Notes under the pieces: generated by a model
Seen by the model: only the letters and a program-made list of their open reading frames with translations
What the model was told of the DNA's origin: nothing
The model's database searches: none
DNA from: Oscillospiraceae bacterium
GTDB taxonomy: Bacteria > Bacillota > Clostridia > Oscillospirales > Ruminococcaceae
Assembly (NCBI GenBank): GCA_019423755.1
Contig: JAHZAU010000007.1
Span: forward strand, 33,972 to 97,971
Reading direction: 5' to 3'
DNA: 64,000 nt
Made by a program: the position numbers and the translations under genes
Shown here: positions 41,366 through 51,085 of the stretch, one piece after another
How the letters are laid out: each line of letters begins with the position of its first letter
Position numbering within the stretch: the stretch's first letter is position 1

Positions 41366-41664
41366 CGTATCAGAATTATATGCTGCAAAACGCAGAGACC
41401 AGGAGAGTACGGCACCACGCCCCGCACCAGAGAAGGAACGCCACCGGCTGAGAGCGTCCGCAACGGCTGCTGCCCGAAGTTCACCTGCGAGCGGCCTCCC
41501 TTAACGCAGAATTTGCCAGTAGGGGAGGACGGCCGGCACCGTTACAAGCCAAGCAAGAGCCGCCAGAGCGCAGACTTTGGCGGAATTTCGGGTGGTACCG
41601 CGGAATGTCACAGGCTTTTCGTCCCAGCGCTTCACACAGAAGCCGGGAGGAAAAGCCTTTTTTG
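41366..41664 (+). promoter_or_regulatory. T-box riboswitch leader of pheST
   Basis: Contains the T-box GGGTGGTACCGCG (41590-41602), a specifier loop GAAGTTCACC with Phe codon TTC at 41480-41482, the Stem I AGAGAAGG region, and a final terminator. Low tRNA-Phe charging should cause antitermination. It fills most of the 530-base gap between the collagen-like gene and pheS. Confidence 0.95.
41612..41663 (+). terminator. T-box terminator of pheST
   Basis: AGGCTTTTC (41612-41620) pairs with GAAAAGCCT (41650-41658), followed by TTTTTT. Further pairing CCC/GGG lies inside. Confidence 0.88.
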
Positions 41665-41743
41665 TTGCATAAAACCCGGCGCTCCCCGCCCCGAGAGGGG
41701 GAACGCCATCCCAAGAGCCAAAACGAAAGGAATGACCCCAAAC

Positions 41744-42763
41744 ATGAAAGCCGCATTGGAAGCAATCGCAAAAAGCGCCGCTGCCGAGCTGGAGCAGGCC
41801 GGCGACCTGAAGGACATCGACGCCATCCGCGTCAAATATCTGGGTAAAAAGGGCGAGCTGACCGCCATCCTCAAACAGATGGGCAAGCTTTCCGCCGAGG
41901 AGCGCCCGGTCATCGGGCAGCTGGCCAACCAGGTGCGCGAGGAGATCGAACAGGAGATCGCCCAGAGAAAGAGCGACCTGGAAGCTCAGCAGCTCAATAA
42001 GCGTCTGGAAAGCGAAAACCTGGACGTGACCCTGCCGGGTACCCATCACCCGCTGGGCAAGCAGCACCCGCTGAACATCGTGTTGGATGAGATCAAGGAG
42101 ATCTTCCTGGGCATGGGCTTTGACGTGGCCCAGGGCCCGGAGGTGGAGCTGGACTACTACAACTTCGAGGCGCTCAACATCCCCAAGAACCACCCGGCCC
42201 GCGACACCCAGGACACCTTCTACATCAACGAAAACGTCCTGCTGCGTACCCAGACATCCCCGGTGCAGATCCGCACCATGGAGCAGAGAAAGCCCCCCAT
42301 CCGCATCATTGCACCCGGCCGCGTTTACCGCTCCGACGCTGTGGACGCCACCCACTCCCCGCTGTTCCATCAGATCGAGGGCCTGGTGGTGGACAAACAC
42401 ATCACCATGGCGGACCTGAAGGGCACCCTGGAGGTCTTCGTGAAACGCCTGTACGGTGAGGATTCGGTGGTACGCTTCCGTCCCCATCACTTCCCCTTCA
42501 CCGAGCCTTCCGCCGAGATGGACGTTATGTGCTTCAACTGCCACGGGGAAGGCTGCCGCCTGTGCAAGGGCGAGGGCTGGATCGAAATCCTCGGCTGCGG
42601 CATGGTACACCCCAAAGTTCTGGAAAACTGCGGCCTGGACCCGGAAGAATACAGCGGCTTTGCCTTTGGTATGGGTCTCGAGCGTATCGTCATGCGCCGC
42701 TACAACATCGACGACCTGCGCCTCTTCTACGAAAACGACGTCCGCTTCCTGGACCAGTTTTAA
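41744..42763 (+). CDS. pheS: Phenylalanine--tRNA ligase alpha subunit
   Basis: 339 residues, the usual length, from ATG 41744. The coiled-coil tRNA-binding arm covers the first 85 residues (IAKSAAAELEQAGDLKDIDA), followed by the class II core: motif 1 near HHPLGKQHPLNIVLDEI, motif 2 FRPHHFPFTEPSAEMDV and motif 3 GFAFGMGLERIVM. It charges tRNA-Phe as an alpha2beta2 enzyme with the next gene. An earlier ATG at 41732 is only one base from the GAAAGG site. Confidence 0.97.
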   Translation: MKAALEAIAKSAAAELEQAGDLKDIDAIRVKYLGKKGELTAILKQMGKLSAEERPVIGQLANQVREEIEQEIAQRKSDLEAQQLNKRLESENLDVTLPGTHHPLGKQHPLNIVLDEIKEIFLGMGFDVAQGPEVELDYYNFEALNIPKNHPARDTQDTFYINENVLLRTQTSPVQIRTMEQRKPPIRIIAPGRVYRSDAVDATHSPLFHQIEGLVVDKHITMADLKGTLEVFVKRLYGEDSVVRFRPHHFPFTEPSAEMDVMCFNCHGEGCRLCKGEGWIEILGCGMVHPKVLENCGLDPEEYSGFAFGMGLERIVMRRYNIDDLRLFYENDVRFLDQF

Positions 42764-42820
42764 TCCGGCGCCGTCCGCCTGTTCTTGATATATCGTGATT
42801 TTCGAAGGGATGAGTGAACA

Positions 42821-45199
42821 ATGGATCTTTCCATCAGATGGTTAAAAGATTATGTAGATATTGGCGAGATGCCCATGCGGGACTTCTCCGAAGCTATGAC
42901 CATGTCCGGCTCCAAGGTTGAGGGCTGGACCACCGAATGTGCCGACACCAAAAACGTGGTAGTGGCCAAAGTACTTTCCACCGAACCCCACCCGGATTCC
43001 GACCACCTGGTCATCTGCCAGCTGGATGTGGGCGCCGGCGAGCCGATCCAGATCGTTACCGGCGCTTCCAACGTAGTGCCCGGCGCTCTGGTGCCGGCTG
43101 CGCTGCATAAATCCCAGCTGCCCAACGGCACCAAGATCACCAAAGGCAAGCTGCGCGGCGTGGAGAGCAACGGCATGATGTGCTCTCTGGGCGAGCTGTG
43201 CCTGACCAAGGGCGACTTCCCCTACGCCATCGAGGACGGCATTTTCCTCATCGAGGAGGACTGCCATCCCGGCCAGCCCATCGCCGAGGCCCTGGGCTAC
43301 AACGACACCACCGTGGAGTTTGAGATCACCTCCAACCGCCCCGACTGTCTGAGCGTGCTGGGTCTGGCCAGAGAGGCTGCCGTCACCTTCCAGAAGCCCA
43401 TGAAGATGCCCTGCCCCAAGGTGGAGCACGAGACCGGTGACATTAAGGATTACCTGTCGGTCGAGGTCCAGAACCCCGAGCTGTGCCAGCGTTACATGGC
43501 CAAGGTGGTCAAAAATGTAAAGATCGGCCCCTCTCCCCGCTGGATGAGAGAGCGCCTGCGCGCCTCCGGCGTCCGCCCCATCGACAACATCGTGGACATC
43601 ACCAACTTCGTCATGCTGGAATACGGCCAGCCGATGCACGCCTTTGACCTGGAATACGTCAAAGACCACAAGATCATCGTGCGCAACGCCAAAAACGGCG
43701 AAGTGCTTCAGACCCTGGACGGCGTGGACCGCGCGCTGAGCCCGGAGATGCTGGTCATCGCTGACTCCGAGAAAGCTTCCGCCGTAGCCGGCGTTATGGG
43801 CGGCGAATACAGCGGCATCAACGAAGGCACCCACACCATCGTCTTCGAGTCCGCTTGCTTCCTGGGCAGCTCGGTCCGTCTCACTGCGCAGAAACTGGGT
43901 ATGCGCACCGAGTCTTCCGGCCGCTTTGAAAAGGGACTGGACCCCCGCAACTGCGAACCCGCCCTGCTGCGCGCCTGCCAGCTGGTGGAACAGCTGGGCG
44001 CCGGTGAAGTGGTCGGCGGCATGATCGACGTGGACCACTCCGACCCCAACCCCCGCGTTCTGACCCTGGACGCCGACTGGACCAACCGCTTCCTGGGCAC
44101 CAACATCCCCAGAGAGGACATGGTCCACACCCTGACCGAGCTGGGCTTCGGCGTGGACGGCGACAAGATCACCGTTCCTTCCTTCCGTGCCGATGTGGAG
44201 CACAAAGCCGACGTAGCCGAGGAGATCGCCCGCATCTACGGCTACAACAAGATCCCCACCACCACCGCCAAAGGCAGCCCCGAAGGCAGCTACACCCCCT
44301 ATCAGAAGTTTGAGCGCACCGTCAACCAGGTCATGGTGGCCCAGGGCGCTTACGAGGTGCTGACCTACTCCTTCATCTCCCCCAAATACTACGACAAGAT
44401 CTGCCTGCCGGCAGACGATCCGTCCCGCAAGTCGGTGGTTATCACCAACCCCCTGGGCGAGGACACCAGCATCATGCGCACCACCACCATTCCTTCCATG
44501 ATGGAGCTGCTCAGCCGCAACTACAACAACCGCAACCCCAAAGCCTGCCTCTATGAGATCGGCAACGAGTATATCCCGGTGGACGGCGAGCCGCTGCCCG
44601 ACGAGGTACCTACCCTCACTGTGGGTATGTACGGCGATGAGTACGACTTCTTCTCCCTGAAAGGCATCATCGAGACCCTGCTTTCCGCTGTGGGCATCGA
44701 GGAAGCCGACGTAGAAGCCTGCCGCACCAATCCTACCTTCCATCCCGGACGCTGCGCCGTCCTGTCGGTGGATGGCCAGCAGCTGGGCGTCCTGGGCGAG
44801 GTCCATCCCACCGTCTGCGGTAACTACGGCATCAACCGTCGCGCCTATGTGGCAAAACTCAACCTGCGCACCCTCTTCTCCCTGGAAAAGGTGGAGAAGC
44901 AGTACCACCCGCTGCCCAAGTTCCCGGCATCCACCCGCGACATCGCCGTCCTCTGCGACGACAGCCTGCCGGTGCTGACCATGGAAAAGGCCATCAAGTC
45001 CGCTGTGGGCAAGATCCTGGAAAAGGTGGAGCTGTTCGACGTGTACAAGGGCGAGCAGATCGCCGCTGGCAAGAAGAGTGTGGCCTTCAACATCATCATG
45101 CGTGCTGCCGACCGCACCCTCACCGACGAGGAAGTGGCCTCCGCTATGCAGAAGGTCACCGCCGCTCTGGAAGCGCTGGGCGCACAGCAGAGAGCGTAA
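42821..45199 (+). CDS. pheT: Phenylalanine--tRNA ligase beta subunit
   Basis: 792 residues with the full domain set: EMAP/OB tRNA-binding domain (about 40-150, VVAKVLSTEPHPDSDHL), B3/B4 editing domain with ITSNRPDCLS and RFEKGLDP, B5 domain, and the C-terminal FDX-ACB anticodon domain (KFPASTRDIAVLCDD). It lies 57 bases after pheS and is cotranscribed under the same T-box. Confidence 0.97.
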   Translation: MDLSIRWLKDYVDIGEMPMRDFSEAMTMSGSKVEGWTTECADTKNVVVAKVLSTEPHPDSDHLVICQLDVGAGEPIQIVTGASNVVPGALVPAALHKSQLPNGTKITKGKLRGVESNGMMCSLGELCLTKGDFPYAIEDGIFLIEEDCHPGQPIAEALGYNDTTVEFEITSNRPDCLSVLGLAREAAVTFQKPMKMPCPKVEHETGDIKDYLSVEVQNPELCQRYMAKVVKNVKIGPSPRWMRERLRASGVRPIDNIVDITNFVMLEYGQPMHAFDLEYVKDHKIIVRNAKNGEVLQTLDGVDRALSPEMLVIADSEKASAVAGVMGGEYSGINEGTHTIVFESACFLGSSVRLTAQKLGMRTESSGRFEKGLDPRNCEPALLRACQLVEQLGAGEVVGGMIDVDHSDPNPRVLTLDADWTNRFLGTNIPREDMVHTLTELGFGVDGDKITVPSFRADVEHKADVAEEIARIYGYNKIPTTTAKGSPEGSYTPYQKFERTVNQVMVAQGAYEVLTYSFISPKYYDKICLPADDPSRKSVVITNPLGEDTSIMRTTTIPSMMELLSRNYNNRNPKACLYEIGNEYIPVDGEPLPDEVPTLTVGMYGDEYDFFSLKGIIETLLSAVGIEEADVEACRTNPTFHPGRCAVLSVDGQQLGVLGEVHPTVCGNYGINRRAYVAKLNLRTLFSLEKVEKQYHPLPKFPASTRDIAVLCDDSLPVLTMEKAIKSAVGKILEKVELFDVYKGEQIAAGKKSVAFNIIMRAADRTLTDEEVASAMQKVTAALEALGAQQRA

Positions 45200-45237
45200 G
45201 CCGCTGCACTTTTCCACAAACCAAACCACACCTTGTG

Positions 45238-45274
45238 AAAAAAGCCGGTGTCCCCGAGGGGACGCCGGCTTTTT
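45238..45274 (+). terminator. Terminator of pheST
   Basis: AAAGCCGGTGTCCCC pairs with GGGGACGCCGGCTTT, followed by T5. Confidence 0.93.
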
Positions 45275-45296
45275 GTGCTCGGGGCGGGGAAGGCTG

Positions 45297-45325
45297 TTGT
45301 GTTTTTGGGCCGGATGTACTATAAT
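45297..45325 (+). promoter_or_regulatory. Promoter of recA
   Basis: TTGTGT (45297-45302), 17 bases, consensus TATAAT (45320-45325). No convincing LexA box was found nearby. Confidence 0.7.
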
Positions 45326-45417
45326 AACATTCAGAATGAGTAAATTTGTTCTACCTGTCCTTTGAGGAGGGGCAGACTGGATGGACAGCCGCCCGCTGCG
45401 GCAGAACGGAGGAAACT

Positions 45418-46581
45418 ATGGCAGAATCGGAAAAAGCAAAAGCGCTCCAGACCGCCCTGGCGCAGATCGAAAAGCAGTACGGCAAGGGCGCCGTTATGAA
45501 GCTGGGACAGAACTCGTCCCTGAACGTGGAGGCCATCTCCACCGGTTCCCTTTCGCTGGATATGGCGCTGGGCATCGGCGGAGTGCCGCGGGGAAGGATC
45601 GTGGAGATCTACGGGCCGGAAAGTTCCGGTAAAACCACCATCGCCCTGCATATTGTGGCGGAGGCCCAGAAAAAGGGCGGCGAAGCGGTGTTCATCGACG
45701 TCGAGCACGCCCTGGACCCGGTGTACGCCCAGGCGCTGGGCGTGGATATTGACTCGCTGCTGGTGAGCCAGCCGGATACCGGCGAGCAGGCGCTGGAAAT
45801 CTGCGACGCCCTGGTGCGCTCCGGCGCTATCGACGTGGTGGTCGTGGACTCGGTGGCTGCTATGACCACCAAGGCCGAGATCGAAGGCGAGATGGGCGAC
45901 TCCTTTGTGGGTCTGCAGGCCCGTCTCATGTCCCAGGCGCTGCGCAAGCTCACCGCCGCGATCTCCAAGTCCAACGCGGTGGTCATCTTCATCAACCAGC
46001 TGCGTGAGAAGATCGGCATCGCCTACGGCAACCCGGAGACCACCCCCGGCGGCCGCGCGCTGAAGTTCTACTCCTCGGTGCGTCTGGATATCCGCAAAAA
46101 GGACCCCATCAAAGAAGGCGGCGAGGTCATCGGCAACCTGACCCGCGTCAAGGTGGTAAAAAACAAGGTAGCCCCGCCCTTCCGTGAGGCGGAGTTCGAC
46201 ATTATGTACGGCGAGGGTATCTCCCGCGAGGGCGAGATCGTGGACCTGGCGGTGAAGCTGGACATCATCAAAAAGTCCGGCTCCTGGTACAGCTATCAGG
46301 ACAACCGCATCGGCCAGGGCCGCGACAAGGTGAAGCTCTACCTGAAGGAAAACCCGGAGTTTCGGGAGGAGATCGCCCGCCAGATCATGGCCCAGCGGGA
46401 GCAGCTGATGAACGTCGGCCCCAAGGGCGCCAAAAAGCCGGTGAAGGAAGCGGGCGCCCCGCTGCCTGCGGCGGACAGTCTGCCCGGCGAGCCGGAGGAC
46501 CTGCCCATCCCCGATGACTTCGACCTGCCGCCCAAGGCGTCGGCTTCCAAGCTCATCGACATTGAAGCGGATGACAAATAA
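45418..46581 (+). CDS. recA: Recombinase RecA
   Basis: 387 residues from ATG 45418, behind ACGGAGG. Walker A GPESSGKTT (about 66-74), Walker B VVVVDSVAAM, L1/L2 DNA-binding loops (SFVGLQARLMSQALRK; GNPETTPGGRALKFY) are all canonical. The C-terminal tail is long and acidic (EPEDLPIPDDFDL), as in many clostridial RecA proteins. It performs strand exchange and LexA-type co-protease activity. recX follows 36 bases later. Confidence 0.98.
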   Translation: MAESEKAKALQTALAQIEKQYGKGAVMKLGQNSSLNVEAISTGSLSLDMALGIGGVPRGRIVEIYGPESSGKTTIALHIVAEAQKKGGEAVFIDVEHALDPVYAQALGVDIDSLLVSQPDTGEQALEICDALVRSGAIDVVVVDSVAAMTTKAEIEGEMGDSFVGLQARLMSQALRKLTAAISKSNAVVIFINQLREKIGIAYGNPETTPGGRALKFYSSVRLDIRKKDPIKEGGEVIGNLTRVKVVKNKVAPPFREAEFDIMYGEGISREGEIVDLAVKLDIIKKSGSWYSYQDNRIGQGRDKVKLYLKENPEFREEIARQIMAQREQLMNVGPKGAKKPVKEAGAPLPAADSLPGEPEDLPIPDDFDLPPKASASKLIDIEADDK

Positions 46582-46617
46582 CCCCTTGCAAAACCACCCC
46601 GAAAAGGAGGGAGCCCC

Positions 46618-47274
46618 ATGCAGGAGCCTTGCCGGGACCTGGTGACCCTGACCCAGGTCAAGCCCACCCAGAAAGGGCGGCTGGCGCTGTTTTTGGACGG
46701 GGAATTCGCCTTTTCGGCCGACCTGGATACCTATGCCCGGTACCATCTGTGTACCGGGCAGCGTTACCCCATCCAGCTTCTCGAGGAGGTCCGGCAGGAA
46801 AGCGGCTATCAGCTAGCTAAGGAGGCGGCCTTCCGGCTGCTTTCCTACAAGTCCTACACCACCGCCATGCTGCGGCAGCGGCTGGGGCGGGACTACGACC
46901 CCGAGTGCGTCCAGCGGGTGCTGGACCGGGCGGAGGAGCTGGGGCTGCTGGACGACCGGGACTACGCCCTTCGCCTTTCCCGGGACCTGGTGCGGGTGAA
47001 AAAATGGGGGCTTGTCCGGGTGGAGCAGGAGCTGCGCCGCCGGGGGATCGGCCCCCAGGAGGTGCAGGAAGCGCTGGAACAGTTTGAAGAACTGGACCCG
47101 GAGCAACGCATCGCCCAGGTGATAAACAAGAAATATCGTTCTGCTATCCAGGACGAGAAGGGCTGCCGCCGCGCGGTCAACGGGCTGCTGCGGTTGGGGT
47201 ACGAATACAGCGACATCAGCCGGGTGGTGCAGAACCTGCGGGAGGACCCGGACTATTACAGCGACCCGCAGTAG
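46618..47274 (+). CDS. recX: Regulatory protein RecX
   Basis: 218 residues with the three-helix repeats of RecX: LSYKSYTTAMLRQRLGRDYD (about 77-96), LGLLDDRDYALRLSRDLVRV and KWGLVRVEQELRRRGIGPQE. It inhibits RecA filament growth. ATG 46618 follows AAAAGGAGGGAG. Adjacent placement after recA is the standard arrangement. Confidence 0.93.
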   Translation: MQEPCRDLVTLTQVKPTQKGRLALFLDGEFAFSADLDTYARYHLCTGQRYPIQLLEEVRQESGYQLAKEAAFRLLSYKSYTTAMLRQRLGRDYDPECVQRVLDRAEELGLLDDRDYALRLSRDLVRVKKWGLVRVEQELRRRGIGPQEVQEALEQFEELDPEQRIAQVINKKYRSAIQDEKGCRRAVNGLLRLGYEYSDISRVVQNLREDPDYYSDPQ

Positions 47275-47320
47275 GAAAAGCCGGGCGACCGGTATGGATT
47301 TTTGATTACGAGGTGAAACT

Positions 47321-48658
47321 ATGGCATATAAAGTAGGAATGGTGTCCCTGGGCTGCTCCAAAAACCTGGTGGACTCCGAAATGCTGCTGGCTCTGGTGGT
47401 ACAGGACGGCTTTGAGCTTTCCAACGACCCGGAGGACTGCGATGTGGTGATCATCAACACCTGCGGCTTTATCGAGGACGCCAAGAAGGAGTCTATCGAG
47501 ACCATCCTGGAGTTTGCCCAGCGCAAGGCCGACCCCGAGAGCCGGGTGAAGGCCGTGGTGGTCACCGGCTGTCTGGCGGAGCGTTACCGCGAGGAGCTGG
47601 TGAAGGAGATGCCCGAGGCGGACGCCGTGCTGGGCATCGGCCGCAACACCGACATCGTCCGCGCCGTGAAGGAAGCCCTGGCCGGGCACAAAGTGGCGGA
47701 GTTTGGCGACAAGACCGACCTGCCGCTGAGCGGCGACCGGGTGCTGTCCACCGCGCCGTGGTCGGCATACCTGAAGATCGCGGAGGGCTGCGACAACAAG
47801 TGCAGCTACTGCGCCATCCCGCTCATCCGCGGCGGGTTCCGCAGCCGCCCCATGGAGGACATCCTGGAGGAGGCCCGCAACCTGGCCGCCAGCGGCGTCA
47901 AGGAGCTGAACCTGATCGCTCAAGATACCACCAAATACGGCCAGGACCTGTACGGCGAGTACTCCCTGGACCGTCTGCTTACCGAGCTGTGCCGCATCGA
48001 GGGCTTCCACTGGATCCGAGTGCTGTATGGCTATCCCGACCGGGTCACCGACGGCCTGCTGGATGTTATGGCCCGGGAGGAGAAGGTGGTCAAATACATC
48101 GACCTGCCGCTGCAGCACGCCAACGGCCGTGTCCTGCGGGCTATGAACCGCGGCGGCGATTTCGACTCCCTGTGCGCGCTGATGCAGCGCATCCGGGACA
48201 AGGTACCCGGCGTGGTGCTGCGCACCACCCTCATTGCCGGCTTCCCCGGCGAGACCGAGGAGGAGTTTGCCCAGCTGTGCGAATTTGTCAAGACCGTCCG
48301 CTTTGACCGTCTGGGCTGCTTTGCCTACTCGGTGGAGGAGGACACCCCCGCCGCCGAGCTGCCGGACCAGCTGGACGAGCAGACCAAGCTGCACCGGGCG
48401 GACATCGTTATGGAGGAGCAGATGGGCATCGCCTTTGAAAAAGGCAGAGAACTCATCGGCCGCACCCTGGAAGTTCTGGTGGAGAGCTACGACGAGGAAC
48501 AGATGATGTTTGTGGGCCGCAGCTACATGGACGCCCCGGACATCGACACCAAGACCATGTTCACCACCGCCCGGGAGGACCTGGAACTGGGGACCTTCGT
48601 ACAGGTGGAGATCCTGGACGCCGTGGGCTACGACCTGATCGGCCGGGAAGTGGAATAA
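47321..48658 (+). CDS. rimO: Ribosomal protein S12 methylthiotransferase
   Basis: 445 residues. The N-terminal UPF0004 domain has VSLGCSKNLVDSE and INTCGFIEDAK (second FeS cluster Cys), the radical SAM core has CDNKCSYCAIPLIRG (about 150-164), and a TRAM domain ends the protein. The sequence GCSKNLVD is the RimO (not MiaB) form. It methylthiolates an Asp of S12. Confidence 0.96.
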   Translation: MAYKVGMVSLGCSKNLVDSEMLLALVVQDGFELSNDPEDCDVVIINTCGFIEDAKKESIETILEFAQRKADPESRVKAVVVTGCLAERYREELVKEMPEADAVLGIGRNTDIVRAVKEALAGHKVAEFGDKTDLPLSGDRVLSTAPWSAYLKIAEGCDNKCSYCAIPLIRGGFRSRPMEDILEEARNLAASGVKELNLIAQDTTKYGQDLYGEYSLDRLLTELCRIEGFHWIRVLYGYPDRVTDGLLDVMAREEKVVKYIDLPLQHANGRVLRAMNRGGDFDSLCALMQRIRDKVPGVVLRTTLIAGFPGETEEEFAQLCEFVKTVRFDRLGCFAYSVEEDTPAAELPDQLDEQTKLHRADIVMEEQMGIAFEKGRELIGRTLEVLVESYDEEQMMFVGRSYMDAPDIDTKTMFTTAREDLELGTFVQVEILDAVGYDLIGREVE

Positions 48659-48703
48659 CCCCGCCGGCGCGGCAATGGCAACAGAAAAGAGGCTTTTGAC
48701 AAG

Positions 48704-49270
48704 ATGAATCTACCCAATAAACTCACCCTGCTGCGGGTGCTTTTGATCCCGGTGTTCATGCTCTTTGTGGAGTGGGACACCCTGCCGGGACACTTTCTGC
48801 TGGCGCTGGCGGTGTTCGCCGCCGCGTCCCTGACCGACCTGCTGGACGGCTACATCGCCCGCAAGTACGATATGGTCACCGACTTTGGCAAATTTATGGA
48901 CCCGCTGGCCGACAAGGTGCTGGTGATGACCGCTCTGGTGTACTTTTCCTACCTGGGCGCGGCGCCCAGCTGGGCGGTGATCCTCATCCTGGCGCGGGAA
49001 TTTTTGGTCACCTCCCTGCGGCTGGTGGCCGCCGGCAAAGGGGTGGTCATCGCTGCCGACCGCATCGGCAAGTACAAGACCGCCTTCACCATGGTGTGGA
49101 TCTGCTACGGGCTGCTGGTGCTGCACTTCCTGGTGCCCATCACCGAAAGCGGAGCGTTCTACTTCGTCTGGGGAAACTACCTGCTCATGGCGGCCAGCGT
49201 GGCGCTCACCGTCCTTTCGGGTATCCACTATATCCGGGCCAACTGGGACCTGGTGAAGCAGGCAAAATAA
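48704..49270 (+). CDS. pgsA: CDP-diacylglycerol--glycerol-3-phosphate 3-phosphatidyltransferase
   Basis: 188 residues with four to five membrane segments and the CDP-alcohol transferase motif DLLDGYIARKYDMVTDFGKF...D (DG-AR-G-D-D pattern, about 45-70). It makes phosphatidylglycerol phosphate for membrane lipid synthesis. It starts MNLPNKLTLLRVLLIP, the usual PgsA beginning, 45 bases after rimO. Confidence 0.96.
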   Translation: MNLPNKLTLLRVLLIPVFMLFVEWDTLPGHFLLALAVFAAASLTDLLDGYIARKYDMVTDFGKFMDPLADKVLVMTALVYFSYLGAAPSWAVILILAREFLVTSLRLVAAGKGVVIAADRIGKYKTAFTMVWICYGLLVLHFLVPITESGAFYFVWGNYLLMAASVALTVLSGIHYIRANWDLVKQAK

Positions 49271-49289
49271 AATGGCGCAAAAAGCCAAT

Positions 49290-49322
49290 AAAAAAGGACC
49301 AGGCTCCGGCCTGGTCCTTTTT
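49290..49322. terminator. Bidirectional terminator between pgsA and cysS
   Basis: AAAGGACCAGGC pairs with GCCTGGTCCTTT, with A- and T-tracts on the two sides. Confidence 0.92.
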
Positions 49323-49348
49323 GCTGTGCTTTTTTGGGGGAAAGGGGA

Positions 49349-50743
49349 TTAGTCCTTTTTCCATTTGACGCCCTGAGGGGTATCCAGCAGGGTGATGCCG
49401 CGGGCTTTGAGGTCGTCACGGATCTTGTCGGCCAGGGCGAAGTTTTTCTCCTTGCGGGCCTGCTGGCGCTGAGCGATGAGCTCCTCGATCTCGCTGTCCA
49501 GATCGTCGGTCTTGCGGTCGTAGAGGAGGCCCAGCACGCCGGTGAGTTGGTCAAAGAGCTGGGCGGCGTAGGTGAGGGCTTCCTTGGAGCGGGGCTGGGA
49601 AGCGAAGATGTTGATGTCCCTTGCCAGCTCGAAGAGGGCGGCCACGCCGTCGGCGGTGTTCAGGTCGTCGTCCATGGCTTCGATAAACTGGGCGCGGCGG
49701 GCGTCCACCTGGGCGCGGAAGGCGTCCTCTCCCTCGGTGGCGGCATCCAGGCCGTTTTTGATGGAGAAGTCCAGGTGATCGCGGCAGTTGTGAAGGCGCT
49801 CCAGGGCGGAACGGCACTGCTCGATGATGGCGGTGCTGTAGTTGAGGGGGCTGCGGTAGTGGGCGGAGACCATCATGTATTTGATGGGCTCATAGCCGTA
49901 TTTCTGGGCCACCTCCCGGACGGTGAAGAAGTTGCCCAGGGATTTGCTCATCTTTTTGTTGTCCACGTTGATGTGGCCGTTGTGCAGCCAGTAGTTGACG
50001 TAGGGCTTGCCGGTGCAGCACTCGGACTGGGCGATCTCGTTTTCGTGGTGGGGGAAGACCAGGTCCTGGCCGCCGCAGTGGATGTCGATGGTCTCGCCCA
50101 GGTGCTTATGAATCATAGCGGTGCACTCAATGTGCCAGCCGGGACGGCCGGGGCCCCAGGGGGACTCCCAGGCGGGCTCGCCGGGTTTGGCAGCTTTCCA
50201 AAGGGCGAAGTCCAGCGGGTCTTCCTTGTGCTCGCTGATGCTGATGCGGGCGCCGCTTTCCAGGTCCTCGATGGGCTGGTGGGAAAGCTTGCCGTAGCCT
50301 TCGTCCTTGAGGGCGCGGAAGTAAACGTCGCCGTTGGACTCATAGGCGTAGCCGCGGTCGATGAGCTTCTGGACGGTGGCGATGATCTCGTCCATGGTCT
50401 CGGTGGCCTTGGGGTGGATGATGTCGGGGCGGATGCCCAGGCCCTCGTTGTCCACCATAAACTCGCGGATGTAACGCTCGGCGATCTCCTTGGCGGGGAC
50501 GCCTTCTTTGTTGGCGCGGTTGATGATCTTGTCGTCCACGTCGGTGAAGTTCTGGGCGTAGGTTACCTCATAGCCGCGGAATTCCAGGTAGCGGCGCAGG
50601 GTATCGAAGATGCAGACGGGGCGGGCGTTGCCGATGTGCATAAAGTCATAAACGGTGGGGCCGCAGGCATACATGCGAACTTTGCCGGGCTCCAACGGCA
50701 CGAACTCATCCTTCTGGCGGGTGAGGGTGTTGTAAAATTTCAT
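49349..50743 (-). CDS. cysS: Cysteine--tRNA ligase
   Basis: 464 residues from ATG 50743, behind AAAGGAG. Class I features: HIGN (the HIGH motif, about 36-39), zinc-binding Cys and His (YACGPTVYD; CGGQDLVFPHHENEIAQSE), and KMSKSLGNF. The helical anticodon-binding C-terminus ends in a charged tail. Longer open sequence upstream is leader. It is governed by a T-box with a Cys specifier. Confidence 0.97.
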   Translation of the reverse strand: MKFYNTLTRQKDEFVPLEPGKVRMYACGPTVYDFMHIGNARPVCIFDTLRRYLEFRGYEVTYAQNFTDVDDKIINRANKEGVPAKEIAERYIREFMVDNEGLGIRPDIIHPKATETMDEIIATVQKLIDRGYAYESNGDVYFRALKDEGYGKLSHQPIEDLESGARISISEHKEDPLDFALWKAAKPGEPAWESPWGPGRPGWHIECTAMIHKHLGETIDIHCGGQDLVFPHHENEIAQSECCTGKPYVNYWLHNGHINVDNKKMSKSLGNFFTVREVAQKYGYEPIKYMMVSAHYRSPLNYSTAIIEQCRSALERLHNCRDHLDFSIKNGLDAATEGEDAFRAQVDARRAQFIEAMDDDLNTADGVAALFELARDINIFASQPRSKEALTYAAQLFDQLTGVLGLLYDRKTDDLDSEIEELIAQRQQARKEKNFALADKIRDDLKARGITLLDTPQGVKWKKD

Positions 50744-50776
50744 GGCGAAAACTCCTTTCCGAGGGCCGGCGGAAAA

Positions 50777-50824
50777 CAAAAAAGCCGCCTTCGCCACTCC
50801 CTTTGGGGGAATGATGAAGGCGGC
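50777..50824 (-). terminator. T-box terminator of cysS
   Basis: On the minus strand GCCGCCTTC (50816-50824) pairs with GAAGGCGGC (50784-50792) with additional CCCCC/GGGAG pairing, followed by six T (50778-50783). Confidence 0.9.
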
Positions 50825-51042
50825 GAAAAGCCGCGGTCCCACTTCAACAAAATACTCGGTGCCAGGGCCGATACCCCGGCTGCTCGGTAACGGGAGCGCC
50901 CGGACCGGAATTTCCTCCGGCCAGCTCTGCGGGTGCAGTTCAAAGCGTCTTCCCAGGGGACCTTTCAGCGCTAGGGTCCCTTCTCTGATGGGCGCCGTGC
51001 TTTTACTTCTTCCGCGTCGGTGCATTTGGGTTATTTTGATAC
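50777..51042 (-). promoter_or_regulatory. T-box riboswitch leader of cysS
   Basis: Contains AAGTGGGACCGCGG (50831-50844 region) as the T-box and a specifier loop GAACTGCACC with Cys codon TGC (50935-50937), an AGTAA loop-E strand and the AGAGAAGGG region. Uncharged tRNA-Cys should prevent termination. Confidence 0.95.
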
Positions 51043-51048
51043 GTCCCT

Positions 51049-51077
51049 AGCGTATCACAAATCCCGGCGGATTGCAA
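51049..51077 (-). promoter_or_regulatory. Promoter of the cysS T-box transcript
   Basis: On the minus strand TTGCAA (51072-51077), 17 bases, TACGCT (51049-51054) with a TGA extension. It begins right at the end of the S1-domain gene. Confidence 0.6.
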
Positions 51078-51085
51078 GGGGTCTG

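Noticed and set aside
45325..45417. A LexA/SOS box upstream of recA
   Set aside because: The best candidate near 45330-45351 has only weak symmetry and does not fit GAACN4GTTC or GAACATATGTTC.
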